This document shows, one piece after another, positions 19,516 to 29,529 of a DNA stretch of 51,764 bases. The stretch is from an uncultured Opitutia bacterium (lineage in GTDB: Bacteria > Verrucomicrobiota > Verrucomicrobiia > Opitutales > Opitutaceae). Under the pieces are notes generated by a model. The model was not told the origin of the DNA. It searched no databases and saw nothing but the letters and a program-made list of their open reading frames with translations. Made by a program: the position numbers and the translations under genes. The stretch spans positions 1-51,764 of the forward strand of contig CAIQKV010000013.1 in assembly GCA_903872505.1 (NCBI GenBank), in the 5' to 3' direction. The stretch's first letter is position 1. Each line of letters starts with the position of its first letter.

Positions 19516-20997
19516 ATGAACATCCACCCCACCCGCGACGCCTTTCTCCGCCTCGCCGCGCAAGGCAATGTCATCCCGGTTTACACCGACCTGATGGCGG
19601 ACTTCGAGACGCCGGTCTCGGCCTATGCCAAGCTCAAGGCGGCCGGCCCGTCCTACCTGCTCGAGTCGATCGAGGGGGGCGAGCGGCTCTCGCGCTACAG
19701 CTTCATCGGCTGCCGGCCGCGCAAGGTCTTCATCTGCGGCCCGGTCACGACCGAGATCCGCCAGCCCGGCCGGCCCGCGCAGACCGTGCCCACCCCGCCC
19801 GACCCGCTCAAGCTGATCGAGGCCGAGATGAGCGGCTACCGGCCGGTCACTTTGCCCGGCCTGCCGCGCTTCACCGGCGGCGCCGTCGGGTTTGTCGGCT
19901 ACGAGTACATCACCCGGATCGAGCCGACCGTGCCCGCGGCCAAAGTCGACGACCTGAAGGTGCCCCTGCTTTACTTCATGCTGTCGGATTCGCTGCTGAT
20001 CTTCGACCGCGCGAAGCAGACGCTGCGCCTGTGCGTCAACGCCCATGTGAACGGCGAGGCGGGCGCCGCCTACGACGCCGCCGTCGCCGAGGTGCGCGCC
20101 CTCCATGACCTGCTCAAGCAGCCCCGCGACCTGGCCCCCGCCCCGCTGGTCGAGCCCGCGAAGATCGAGGTTCCCGCCGGCAACTTCACCCGCGCGCGCT
20201 TCGAGCAGTGCGTGGAGGACTCCAAGGAGTTCATCCGGGCCGGCGACATCATCCAGGTCGTGGGCGCCCAGCGCTTCGCCCAGCCGTTCACGAAGTCACC
20301 GCTCGACCTCTATCGCGCCCTGCGCACGGTCAATCCCTCGCCCTACATGTTCATCCTCGAGGCGGGCGACTTCTCCATTGTCGGAGCCTCGCCGGAGGTG
20401 CACGTGCGGCTCACTGACGGTCTGGTCGAGATCCGCCCGATCGCCGGCACCCGCAAGCGCGGCGCCACGGCGGCCGAGGATGCCGCCCTGGAAAAGGAGC
20501 TGCTCGCCGACGCCAAGGAAAAAGCCGAGCACCTGATGCTGGTGGACCTCGCCCGGAACGACATCGGGCGCGTCTGCCAGTTCGGCAGTGTCACCGTGCC
20601 GGATTTCATGACCGTGGAGCGTTACTCGCACGTGATGCACATCGTCTCGCAGGTCGAGGGCCGCATCGCGCCGGACAAGAATGCCTACGACCTGATGCGC
20701 GCCACGTTCCCCGCCGGCACCGTGAGCGGCGCGCCCAAGATCCGGGCGATGCAGATCATCGCGGGGATCGAGCAGCTGCAGCGGGGATTCTACGCAGGCG
20801 CCCTGGGATATTTCGGGTATGACGGGAACATGGACACCTGCATCATGCTGCGCACGGCCCTGCTGAAAAACGGGCAGGTTTACATTCAGGCCGGCGGCGG
20901 CTGGGTCGCGGATTCCCAGCCGGCCGACGAATATCAGGAGACCATCAACAAGGCCTCGGCGCTCTTCAAGGCCGTGGCCATGGCTGAGCAGTTCTGA
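19516..20997 (+). CDS. trpE: Anthranilate synthase component I
   Basis: 493 residues. Converts chorismate to anthranilate using ammonia from the glutamine amidotransferase subunit, the first step of tryptophan synthesis. The feedback-inhibition motif LLES is present (YLLESIEGGERLSRYSFIG), as are the catalytic core motifs IAGTRKRG, LVDLARNDIGRV, FPAGTVSGAPKIRAM and GGWVADSQPADEY. Length is usual. trpG does not follow; the next gene is a sigma factor 192 bases away. Confidence 0.96.
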   Translation: MNIHPTRDAFLRLAAQGNVIPVYTDLMADFETPVSAYAKLKAAGPSYLLESIEGGERLSRYSFIGCRPRKVFICGPVTTEIRQPGRPAQTVPTPPDPLKLIEAEMSGYRPVTLPGLPRFTGGAVGFVGYEYITRIEPTVPAAKVDDLKVPLLYFMLSDSLLIFDRAKQTLRLCVNAHVNGEAGAAYDAAVAEVRALHDLLKQPRDLAPAPLVEPAKIEVPAGNFTRARFEQCVEDSKEFIRAGDIIQVVGAQRFAQPFTKSPLDLYRALRTVNPSPYMFILEAGDFSIVGASPEVHVRLTDGLVEIRPIAGTRKRGATAAEDAALEKELLADAKEKAEHLMLVDLARNDIGRVCQFGSVTVPDFMTVERYSHVMHIVSQVEGRIAPDKNAYDLMRATFPAGTVSGAPKIRAMQIIAGIEQLQRGFYAGALGYFGYDGNMDTCIMLRTALLKNGQVYIQAGGGWVADSQPADEYQETINKASALFKAVAMAEQF

Positions 20998-21189
20998 GCA
21001 GAGGCGCACCCCAGGTGCGTCATCGTGTCACGCAGGAAACCCGACCTGCGCCAAAATCGCGCCTACTGAATGCGCTACTGGCTGGTATTTGCCCGGTAAT
21101 GGCTCGTCCCCGGGTTGGAACGCTATTAGCTACCAAGCGGGAACAAACCACTGAGCTAAGGCCTCTACAACCGTACGAGGAATTCATCC

Positions 21190-22257
21190 ATGCCCAACAA
21201 ATCCAAGTTCCCCGACAGCGCCACCGAGACCGAGGAGTCTCCCCGTTCGTTCCGCGTCGAGTTCCCCGACGCCCCCCCCTCCTTCCTCGAGAAGCCCGAT
21301 CGCCCCGCCCCCGAGGCACCAATCCCGCACGGCGAGCGCAGCAACCTCCAGCTTTACCTCCAGGAGATCGGCAAGACGCCCCTCCTGACCATCGCCGAGG
21401 AGATCACGCTGGCCCGGCGCATCCGCCGCGGCGACAAGGCCGCCCGCGACCACATGATCTCGGCCAACCTGCGCCTCGTCGTGAAAATCGCGATGGACTA
21501 CAAGGATTTCGGCCTGCCGCTCCTGGACCTCATCAGCGAGGGCAACATTGGCTTGATCAAGGCCGTCGAGCGCTTCGACCCGCGCAAGGGCGGCAAGCTA
21601 TCCACCTACGCCGCCTGGTGGATCAAGCAGTCCATCAAGCGCGCCCTCGCCAACCAGTCCAAGACCATACGGCTGCCGGTCCACCTCGTCGACAAGATCG
21701 CCAAGATGCGCCGCACCGCGATGAAGCTCACCGAGGAACTCGGCCGCGAGCCGACCGACGAGGAGCTGGCCATCGAGCTGCAGATCCCCACCAGCAAGGT
21801 CGCCCACCTCAAGTCCGTCAGCGTGCGCCCCGCCTCGCTCGACGCCCCCGTCGGCGAGGACGGCGACTCCGCCACGTTTGGCGAGATCGTCGGCGACGAC
21901 AACGCCATCAGCCCCTACGACGGTCTTCGCGACAAGAACCAGAACAGCGACCTGCACGCCATGGTGGCGTCGCTGGACGAGCGCGAGGCCGAGATCATCC
22001 GGCTGCGCTTCGGCCTCGACGGCAAGGACGAGCTCACGCTCGAGGAGGTCGGCAAGAAGTTCCACGTCACCCGCGAGCGCATCCGCCAGCTCGAATATCT
22101 CGCCCTCTCGAAGATGCGCCGCGCCCTCGCCAAGCACGAGGCCGTCCGCACCTCCGAGGAAATCGAGGAGGACGAGCGCATCCGCCAGCGCAACGCCGTC
22201 ATCCGCGACTTCATCGAGACCAAGTCCCGGAAGATGGCCAAGACCGGGCCGAACTGA
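21190..22257 (+). CDS. RNA polymerase sigma-70 family factor (group 1/2 type)
   Basis: 355 residues. A short acidic N-terminal tail replaces region 1.1. Region 1.2 (LQLYLQEIGKTPLLT), region 2 (SANLRLVVKIAMDYKDFG, DLISEGNIGLIKAVERFD, STYAAWWIKQSIKRAL), region 3 and region 4 (LRFGLDGKDELTLEEVG, then VTRERIRQLEYLALSKMR) are all present and well conserved. This could be the compact housekeeping factor or a group 2 factor like RpoS. The missing region 1.1 makes group 2 somewhat more likely, but I cannot decide from this window. AGGA 9 bases before the ATG is a good ribosome-binding site. Confidence 0.88.
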   Translation: MPNKSKFPDSATETEESPRSFRVEFPDAPPSFLEKPDRPAPEAPIPHGERSNLQLYLQEIGKTPLLTIAEEITLARRIRRGDKAARDHMISANLRLVVKIAMDYKDFGLPLLDLISEGNIGLIKAVERFDPRKGGKLSTYAAWWIKQSIKRALANQSKTIRLPVHLVDKIAKMRRTAMKLTEELGREPTDEELAIELQIPTSKVAHLKSVSVRPASLDAPVGEDGDSATFGEIVGDDNAISPYDGLRDKNQNSDLHAMVASLDEREAEIIRLRFGLDGKDELTLEEVGKKFHVTRERIRQLEYLALSKMRRALAKHEAVRTSEEIEEDERIRQRNAVIRDFIETKSRKMAKTGPN

Positions 22258-22290
22258 TCCCGGCTGCCCAACCCGCCGGCACCACTGGCA

Positions 22291-25029
22291 TCAGGCTTGG
22301 TTATCTTTGGCCGGCTCGAGGGCGAGCGCGTCGAGGTACTCTCCGTCCTGATCCGCAAACATGGCGTCCAGGACGAGCGGCGCCGTGCCCGCGGCGCCCA
22401 GCCACTCCCGGACGCGGGCTAGATCGGCCGCTGTCAGGGCATGCAAAGGCGCGTGCAGATCATAGGGCTGGCCGGCGATGTCCCGCCGCGGGGCGGCGCA
22501 AAGCCACAGCCCCAGCCGGCCCTGCAGCCACGGGGCGGCCTCGGCGGGCGTGCCCGCTTCGGCCAGCAGCAGGCTGAGGGCCGGTGCCAGACGCACATTG
22601 GGCCGTCCCACCCGGTCGATCATCCCCGCCAGGTTCGCCAGGCTCTGCGGCGCCTTGTCCCCGCTCATCCGCAGATGCAGCGTGATGCCCCGCGCCGCCG
22701 CCGTTTCGGCCAGTTTCCGGATGGTCTGCTCGAATGACGCGGCCGTCTGCTCGGCCGTGAAGCCATTCTCGGGCATGCGGTGCAGCGAGAGGATCAGGTC
22801 GCGCGCGCCGAGGATCGGCATCTTGGCCAGCACCTCGCCGACGACCGCCATGCTCGCCGCGTATTCCCCCGCGAGATTGTCGACCAGCCGCAGCGCCGGG
22901 TAGAAATTGATCCCGGAACTCAGGTCTACCACGATCCGCAGGCCTTGCCGGCGGATCCAGGCCGCCTCGCCCGCGAGGGCGGCCGGCGTCCGGTCGTGGC
23001 AATAGCGCCAGTCCACCACGACGCCGTCGAAGTGCGCGAAGAAGGTCGGCCGGGCGAGGATCTCCTCCTTGATGCCCCGCGCCTCGCGCAGAGTCAGGAA
23101 TCGCCCGGACGGTCGCGGCGCCGGCAGGATGTGCGGGATGTCCTCGACGCCCGTTTCCTTCAGCCGGACCGAGAAAATCCGGATATCCCCGCCGGCGATG
23201 GTGACCGGTCCGCTTTGGCCAATCGCGGCGCCGTCCACGCTTTCTGGCAGATAACCCACCGCGGTCTTCTCCGCCGAGTCGAGCGTCAGCTCGTCGATCG
23301 ACTCGATACTGCCGCCGCGGGGCTTGATCCGAAAGCGGGACTCGCGCCAGGTGTTGTTGGCGATGCCGAGGGTGTAGTGGCCGGCGCCTTTGCGGCAGGT
23401 CACGATGCTCAGCCCCTCGCCTTCCACCTCGAGGAGCACCTGTTGCCGGAAAATCTCGCCCAGCCCGCGGCGCACGTCGTCGGTGAGCGTGTACGGCTTG
23501 GCCAGCGGCCGGTCAGTTGTGTTCACCAGCGGCGGTTGCGGGTCGACGGTCTGCACCCCGAATTCCCCGGCAAACAGTGTGATTTTTCCCCGGCCAAACG
23601 GAATCGTCTTCGTCCCGCCCGCGGCGTCCAGCCCGGCCAGACCGCTCGGCAGCTTGGCGAGATTCCCGGCCGTGATCACGAGCTGCCCGCCGCCCCGCGC
23701 GTAGGCTTCGAGCTTGTCGCGAATCTCCCGCCCGCCCGCCAGTTCCCCAGCCACCACCACGACCGGATAACGGGCCAGCAGCCAGCCCGGCGCATCGCTC
23801 AGCAGGCAGTCGGCAATGTCCCCGTAGGGCGTCGGCGCGATGAAGCCGGACTCGTCGTGAAAATAGGAAGAGTCCTGATACCCTGGGTAGAGGAGATCGA
23901 GAATGGCATCCGTCAGGTAGTCCCCGGCGGCGTAAGGCAGGTTGCCCCACACGCGATAGACTTTCTCGGTGTAGAGATGCCGCGGGAACGTCCACCCCGC
24001 GTAAAAGTCGAGCAGCAGGGCGACGGGCGTGTGCATCACACCGGGCTGGCCGTGCTGTTCCACCCAGCGTTGCGCGGCCTGCTGGATCGCCCCGACCGGC
24101 GTGAGCCAGCCGTCCTCGATCCAGTTGTTCTCAAAGCCCGCGACCATGCCGTTGTAGAGCAGGTGCGTGTAAAGTAACCGCTTCAACAGGCTCAGGCTCG
24201 TCCCCTTGGTCGGGCCGAACTCGCTGGTGAAATCGAGGTCTCCGTCGCCACGGCCGGGCGCCGCGTAGCGCTTGAACCCCCACCGGTTGTAAATGGAGGC
24301 ATTGCCAAACCACGGCACGCCGTACTGCTTCCCCGCCCCGCGGATGAAGGCGTAGTAGACCTGGTTGTTCGGCAGCGCCTGCGCCGTCTCCGCGCCGATC
24401 AGCGTGTAGGTGCCCTCCTTGATCAGGTAATGGCCGAAATTGAGCGACACGAGCACCGCGTGCTTGTGGCCGAGATCGTCGCCCATCCGCTCGAAGTGCC
24501 GCTGGAAGTTCACGTATTGCTCGCGGCGGCCCGCCGCGGCCGGCGTCAGCTGGCTGGCATACAAGCTGAGGTAGCGCCCGTCCTGCTCGCCGATGTCCGT
24601 GCCCAGCCAGCGCGCGCCCAGCCGGTCTTCCAGCAGCGCCAGCGCCTCGGGCGGCGCCCGGAACTGCTGCCAGTAGCCGCCGGGCCCCGAGCCGGGGACG
24701 TAGCCCCAGACATCGAACAGATAGAGGCCGCGCCGTTTGATCTCGTCGGCGAGTTCCCCGAGGTTGGAGGCAAACAGGATCGGATAGGACGGCCAGACCA
24801 CCCGGCCAAGCGCATGCGTGCGGGTGTACTTCTCGATCTCCTCGGCCAAGTTGGTGATCCGGCCATCCTTGATCTCGAAGAAGCGCAGGCAGGTGAACTG
24901 GGTGCGGTCCCCGAAGTCGCGCCACGAGGGCGGCCGGACCGCCCGGCGCGCGTAGTCCGGATGCTCCGCCGGCTCCAGCAGCCGGGAGTAAACCCGGATC
25001 ACGGCAGACGTTGGAGGGCGGGCGGGCAC
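22291..25029 (-). CDS. Large protein: TIM-barrel/glutamine-amidotransferase-like part joined to a xylose-isomerase-like barrel
   Basis: About 912 residues. The N-terminal 330 resemble a glycosidase-type barrel with many aromatics (YLFDVWGYVPGSG, WLGTDIGEQDGRYLS). Residues about 390-510 look like the class I glutamine-amidotransferase-like domain that accompanies some beta-galactosidases (RYPVVVVAGELAGG, GGGQLVITAG). The last 250 have the pattern of the sugar-phosphate isomerase/AP endonuclease 2 barrel (GLRIVVDLSSGINFYPALRLVDNL with trimming, LHLRMSGDK, DRVGRPNVRLAPALS). Function is inferred as carbohydrate-related. No ATG exists near the 5' end: GTG at 25029 or 25002, or TTG at 25080 inside the rpsA terminator, are the only options, and none has a clear ribosome-binding site. 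The N-terminus may have been lost. Confidence 0.6.
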   Translation of the reverse strand: MPARPPTSAVIRVYSRLLEPAEHPDYARRAVRPPSWRDFGDRTQFTCLRFFEIKDGRITNLAEEIEKYTRTHALGRVVWPSYPILFASNLGELADEIKRRGLYLFDVWGYVPGSGPGGYWQQFRAPPEALALLEDRLGARWLGTDIGEQDGRYLSLYASQLTPAAAGRREQYVNFQRHFERMGDDLGHKHAVLVSLNFGHYLIKEGTYTLIGAETAQALPNNQVYYAFIRGAGKQYGVPWFGNASIYNRWGFKRYAAPGRGDGDLDFTSEFGPTKGTSLSLLKRLLYTHLLYNGMVAGFENNWIEDGWLTPVGAIQQAAQRWVEQHGQPGVMHTPVALLLDFYAGWTFPRHLYTEKVYRVWGNLPYAAGDYLTDAILDLLYPGYQDSSYFHDESGFIAPTPYGDIADCLLSDAPGWLLARYPVVVVAGELAGGREIRDKLEAYARGGGQLVITAGNLAKLPSGLAGLDAAGGTKTIPFGRGKITLFAGEFGVQTVDPQPPLVNTTDRPLAKPYTLTDDVRRGLGEIFRQQVLLEVEGEGLSIVTCRKGAGHYTLGIANNTWRESRFRIKPRGGSIESIDELTLDSAEKTAVGYLPESVDGAAIGQSGPVTIAGGDIRIFSVRLKETGVEDIPHILPAPRPSGRFLTLREARGIKEEILARPTFFAHFDGVVVDWRYCHDRTPAALAGEAAWIRRQGLRIVVDLSSGINFYPALRLVDNLAGEYAASMAVVGEVLAKMPILGARDLILSLHRMPENGFTAEQTAASFEQTIRKLAETAAARGITLHLRMSGDKAPQSLANLAGMIDRVGRPNVRLAPALSLLLAEAGTPAEAAPWLQGRLGLWLCAAPRRDIAGQPYDLHAPLHALTAADLARVREWLGAAGTAPLVLDAMFADQDGEYLDALALEPAKDNQA

Positions 25030-25078
25030 GGTCTGGGTTGTGTGGATTTTGCCGCGCTTGGCAATCTGTGCCGGGCAC

Positions 25079-25119
25079 AAAAAAAGCCGCCCGCCCCGCG
25101 TGAGCGGGACGGGCGGCTT
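25079..25119 (-). terminator. Rho-independent terminator of rpsA
   Basis: On the minus strand a 16-bp stem (AAGCCGCCCG with CGGGCGGCTT at its base, one mismatch inside) with loop TCAC runs directly into TTTTTTT. It begins 28 bases after the rpsA stop codon. Confidence 0.9.
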
Positions 25120-25147
25120 GAAGTGAGTCGGGAAAACCCGCGGGCGG

Positions 25148-26818
25148 TTATTCCTTCTTCGAGGCCTCGTCGATGATGTCGCCGAGGTTCATCATGTCGG
25201 TGCCGCTCTGGCGGTTGAGCGCCTCGTAGGCCGTCGTCTCGGCGGCGAGCTGCTCGGCGCTGTAGTTGGCGGCCTTGATGCTCAGGCCGAGGCGGCGCTC
25301 GTCGCGGTCAATCTTGATCACGCGCGCGCTGACCTGCTGGCCGGGCTTCAGGACGTCCTTCACCTTCTCGATGCGCTCCTCGCTGATCTGCGAGATGTGC
25401 ACGAGGCCGTCGATGCCGTCCTTCAGCTCCACGAAGGCGCCGAACGACGTGATCTTGGTGACGGTGCCCTGCACGACGTCGCCGATGCGGAAGAATGCGT
25501 CGATGTCCGACCACGGGTCGGTCGCGAGTTGCTTCATGCCGAGACTGATGCGCTGCTGCGAGGAATCCACGTCGAGCACGATCGCGTCGACCTCGTCGCC
25601 CTTCTTCAGGACCTCGGAGGGGTGGTTGACCTTGCGGGTCCACGACATGTCGGAGACGTGCACCATGCCGTCGATGCCCTCCTCGAGCTCGATGAAGGCG
25701 CCGTAGGTGGTCATGTTGCGGACCTTGCCGCGGACGCGGGCGCCGATCGGGTAGTTGTGGCGGACCATGTCCCACGGGTTCGGCTCGAGCTGGCGGAGGC
25801 CGAGCGAGATCTTCTGCTCGTCCTTCTGGATGCCGAGGACCACCGCATCGAGCTCCTGGCCGACCTTGAGCAGCTCGGAGGGCTTGGTGATGCGCTTCGT
25901 CCAGGACATCTCGGTGATGTGCACGAGGCCCTCGACGCCGGGTTCGATTTCGACGAACGCGCCGTAGGGCACGAGGTTGACGACCTTGCCATGGACCTTG
26001 GCGCCGACCGGGAACTTCCGGTCGATCTCGTCCCACGGGTTCTTGGTGGTCTGCTTGAGGCCGAGGGAGACGCGCTCTTTCTCGCGGTTCACCTCGATGA
26101 TCATGACCTGGACCTCTTCGCCCTGCTTGAGCATTTCGGAGGGGTGCGAGATGCGGCCCCAGCTCATGTCGGTGATGTGGAGGAGGCCGTCCATGCCGTC
26201 GAGGTCGATGAACGCGCCGAAGTCGGTGATGTTCTTGACCACGCCCTTGCGGATCTGGCCGGGCTGGATGCTCTCGAGCAGGTTGCGGCGCTTGCTGGTG
26301 CGCTGCTCCTCGATGAGCTCGCGGCGGGAGAGGACGATGTTCTTCCGGTCGAGGTTGATCTTGAGGACCTTGAAGTCGTAGGTCTGGCCGACGTACTGGT
26401 CGAGGTTCTTGGGCGGCTGCACGTCGATGTGCGAGGCCGGCATGAACGCGTCGACGCCGATGCTGATGATCAGGCCGCCCTTGACCTTGGCCTTGACGCG
26501 GCCGGCGACGACGGAGCCCTCGGGAAACTTGGTGAGGATGTTGTCCCAGTTCTTCTTCTGCTCGGCGAGGTCGAAGGACAGGATGGGCGCGCCATTCTTG
26601 TCTTCGAGCTTTTCAACGAGCACCTCGATGGTGGAGCCGATTTGCAGCTCGCCGATGTCGAGAAATTCGTGGGCGGGGACGAGGCCTTCGGATTTGCCGC
26701 CGATATCGACAACAACTTCGTTCTGGCGGATTTCGGTGATGGTGCCCGGGACAATCGCGCCTTCCTTCAACTTGTCGAAGGACGACTGGGCGAGCAGGTC
26801 TTGCATTACTGAACTCAT
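25148..26818 (-). CDS. rpsA: 30S ribosomal protein S1
   Basis: 556 residues with six S1 RNA-binding repeats: the first two are divergent (GTITEIRQNEVVVDIGGKSEG, trimmed; GRVKAKVKGGLIISIG), followed by four regular ones (GVVKNITDFGAFIDLDGMDG, GKVVNLVPYGAFVEIEPGVEG, GKVRNMTTYGAFIELEEGID, GTVTKITSFGAFVELKDGID). It holds mRNA on the small subunit during initiation. Length matches the six-domain form. The 202-base leader to 27020 has no coding frame and might hold an autoregulatory structure, as in other bacteria, but I see no specific element. A strong terminator follows. Confidence 0.97.
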   Translation of the reverse strand: MSSVMQDLLAQSSFDKLKEGAIVPGTITEIRQNEVVVDIGGKSEGLVPAHEFLDIGELQIGSTIEVLVEKLEDKNGAPILSFDLAEQKKNWDNILTKFPEGSVVAGRVKAKVKGGLIISIGVDAFMPASHIDVQPPKNLDQYVGQTYDFKVLKINLDRKNIVLSRRELIEEQRTSKRRNLLESIQPGQIRKGVVKNITDFGAFIDLDGMDGLLHITDMSWGRISHPSEMLKQGEEVQVMIIEVNREKERVSLGLKQTTKNPWDEIDRKFPVGAKVHGKVVNLVPYGAFVEIEPGVEGLVHITEMSWTKRITKPSELLKVGQELDAVVLGIQKDEQKISLGLRQLEPNPWDMVRHNYPIGARVRGKVRNMTTYGAFIELEEGIDGMVHVSDMSWTRKVNHPSEVLKKGDEVDAIVLDVDSSQQRISLGMKQLATDPWSDIDAFFRIGDVVQGTVTKITSFGAFVELKDGIDGLVHISQISEERIEKVKDVLKPGQQVSARVIKIDRDERRLGLSIKAANYSAEQLAAETTAYEALNRQSGTDMMNLGDIIDEASKKE

Positions 26819-27020
26819 GTGCGGAAAACCGGCGAACAGACGCCCTGCTCCAGAAGCGCCAGCCCACCGGTGATGACCCCGCCGTTAAGCGGAGCCGTGG
26901 GTTGACTGTTGAACTGAGGTGAAAAGCCGGCGGGAGCATCGCGGCGACGCCAGCTTGACCGATAGACTATGCCGCGAACGGTCAGGCTCCCCTGCCCCGC
27001 TGGCTGCGGCAAGCCGAAAC

Positions 27021-27482
27021 TTAGTCCTTTTTCGGGGCCGCCAGCGCCAGCCCGAGGTAGTTGAAAAACACCTCGTAGTAAGGCGTGTCGCGCAGGGTCG
27101 ACTCCGTCGCAAAGCCCTGACGATCATAGGAGTCCGCCTCGATCAGCTCCTTGAGGACAACGCTCACCTCGCAGCTGCCTTCGGCCACCTCGAGGATCCG
27201 GACCGAGATGGAAATCTGCCGCGTGCTCCGCAGCGTTCCGCCGGGCGACAGCTTGCTGACACCCTCGATCCTGCCCTGGGCCGGCCCGCCACCCGTCACC
27301 TTGAAATCCATCTGGCCGAGCGCCGCCCTGGCGGCATCGTAAACCGCCCGCGGATCTCCCGCGAAAGTGCGCACCCGGTCCGGGGCCGGTCCCGGCCTTC
27401 CCCCGGATCCGCCCGGCATCGATTCGCAGCCGGAAAAAGCGAGGGCCGCGAGCAGCAGGACGGGCGCAAGGAGGTGTTTCAT
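27021..27482 (-). CDS. Lipoprotein of unknown function
   Basis: 153 residues with a lipoprotein signal: MKHLLAPVLLLAALAFSGC, with the lipobox cysteine at residue 19. The mature part has a glycine/proline linker and then an alpha-beta domain of about 110 residues (DPRAVYDAARAALGQMDFKV, SISVRILEVAEGSCEVSVVL). That pattern resembles small periplasmic lipoproteins, but I cannot name the family. The start is 3 bases downstream of the aguA stop on the same strand, so it is probably the last gene of the aguB-aguA operon. Confidence 0.7.
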   Translation of the reverse strand: MKHLLAPVLLLAALAFSGCESMPGGSGGRPGPAPDRVRTFAGDPRAVYDAARAALGQMDFKVTGGGPAQGRIEGVSKLSPGGTLRSTRQISISVRILEVAEGSCEVSVVLKELIEADSYDRQGFATESTLRDTPYYEVFFNYLGLALAAPKKD

Positions 27483-27485
27483 GGG

Positions 27486-28535
27486 TCAGGCGGGTTGTTG
27501 CTGCGAGATGCAGTGCAGAGTGCCCAGACCCCAGACGAGTTCCAGGCAATCGATCGGGATGATCTCCCGGCCTGGAAAACAGTCCGCCAGGGTCGCAGCC
27601 GCTGCGGCGTCCCGTCGGGGCTGGCGAAACGTGGGCAGCAGCACGGCGCCGTTGATGACGAGAAAATTGGCGTAGCTCGCCGGCAGCCGCACTCCCTCGC
27701 AGAAGCACGCCTGCGGCATGGGCAACTCGACAATCCGGAACCGCTTCCCGGCCGGAGTGCGCAGGTCCCGCAGGCGGCGGAGGTTTTCCTGCAGCGCGGC
27801 ATGGTTGGGATCGCGGATGTTGCGCTCCACCGCCGTCACAATGCCATCGGCGGAAAAAAACCGGCTCAGGTCATCCACGTGCCCGTCGGTGTCGTCGCCG
27901 GCGATGCCGTCGCCGAGCCAGAGAACCTGCTGCCCGCCGAGATTATCGCGGAGCATCCGCTCGATTTGCGCCCGGGTTAGCGCCGGGTTGCGGTTCCGGT
28001 TAAGCAGGCAGGACTCCGTCGTGAGGAGCGAGCCGGCGCCGTTCACGTCAAGGGAGCCGCCCTCCAGCACGCGCGGGATCGCGAAGCGCCGCAGCCCGAG
28101 CGCCCGGGCGACCTTCGCGGGAATCGCGTCGTCCCGGTCAAATGGCGGATACTTGCCGCCCCAAGCGTTGTACTGCCAGTCCGTGACGGCGACCTCGCCG
28201 GTGTGGTCGTGCTTCACGAAGATCGGCCCGTGGTCGCGGCACCAGGCGTCGTTCGTCGGGTGGTCGAACAATGTCACCTGCGCCAGGTCGGCCTTCGCCC
28301 GGTTGAGGAGCGTCCGGACGCGCGCCTGCCGCGGCCGCGCGACATTGATGCGCACTGCCTCGAAGCGGCTGATCACCGCGGCAATCTCCGCAAATTTCCC
28401 GGGAATCGGCCGGAAATGGCCGGGCCAGGTCATCCGCCGGTGCGGCCAGGAGAGCCAGACCGCGGCCTGCGGCTCCCACTCCGCCGGCATTCGGAAGCCG
28501 AGCGCGGCGGGGATTCTCGACCTCGGCGCCGTCAT
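27486..28535 (-). CDS. aguA: Agmatine deiminase
   Basis: 349 residues. Hydrolyses agmatine to N-carbamoylputrescine and ammonia. Family motifs: MPAEWEPQAAVWLSWPH near the start, NDAWCRDHGPIFV, EGGSLDVNGAGSLLTT, GDDTDGHVDDLSRF and the catalytic cysteine C342 in GTLHCISQQ at the C-terminus. The ATG at 28535 is chosen because it gives the family N-terminus; the longer open frame reads into aguB. The gene starts 2 bases after the aguB stop, so the two are one operon, and together with SpeA they complete arginine to putrescine. Confidence 0.95.
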   Translation of the reverse strand: MTAPRSRIPAALGFRMPAEWEPQAAVWLSWPHRRMTWPGHFRPIPGKFAEIAAVISRFEAVRINVARPRQARVRTLLNRAKADLAQVTLFDHPTNDAWCRDHGPIFVKHDHTGEVAVTDWQYNAWGGKYPPFDRDDAIPAKVARALGLRRFAIPRVLEGGSLDVNGAGSLLTTESCLLNRNRNPALTRAQIERMLRDNLGGQQVLWLGDGIAGDDTDGHVDDLSRFFSADGIVTAVERNIRDPNHAALQENLRRLRDLRTPAGKRFRIVELPMPQACFCEGVRLPASYANFLVINGAVLLPTFRQPRRDAAAAATLADCFPGREIIPIDCLELVWGLGTLHCISQQQPA

Positions 28536-28537
28536 GC

Positions 28538-29414
<877 letters not shown>

Positions 29415-29416
<2 letters not shown>

Positions 29417-29529
29417 TTTCGATTTTGGAGTTTCGATTTTCGATTATGGCCGCTTGTCAGGAAAAGGCAAAGGCGCGCTGCCGGCCGCCGGTGCAATCGA
29501 AATTCGAAAATCCAAATTCGAAATTCAAT
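29415..29529. repeat. AT-rich inverted repeat between aguB and hisG
   Basis: The left arm 29415-29446 (TTCGATTTTGGAGTTTCG core) and the right arm 29494-29529 are inverted copies matching at 26 of 29 positions, around a GC-rich spacer of about 48 bases. The TTTCGATT/AATCGAAA units are very unlike the surrounding high-GC DNA. It could be a dispersed repeat, or a transcription end structure for hisG read on the minus strand. Confidence 0.65.

Noticed and set aside
20998-21189. Attenuator or riboswitch between trpE and the sigma factor gene
   Set aside because: Only one small hairpin (GCACC/GGTGC near 21005) was seen, without a T tract, leader peptide with Trp codons, or any known aptamer signature.
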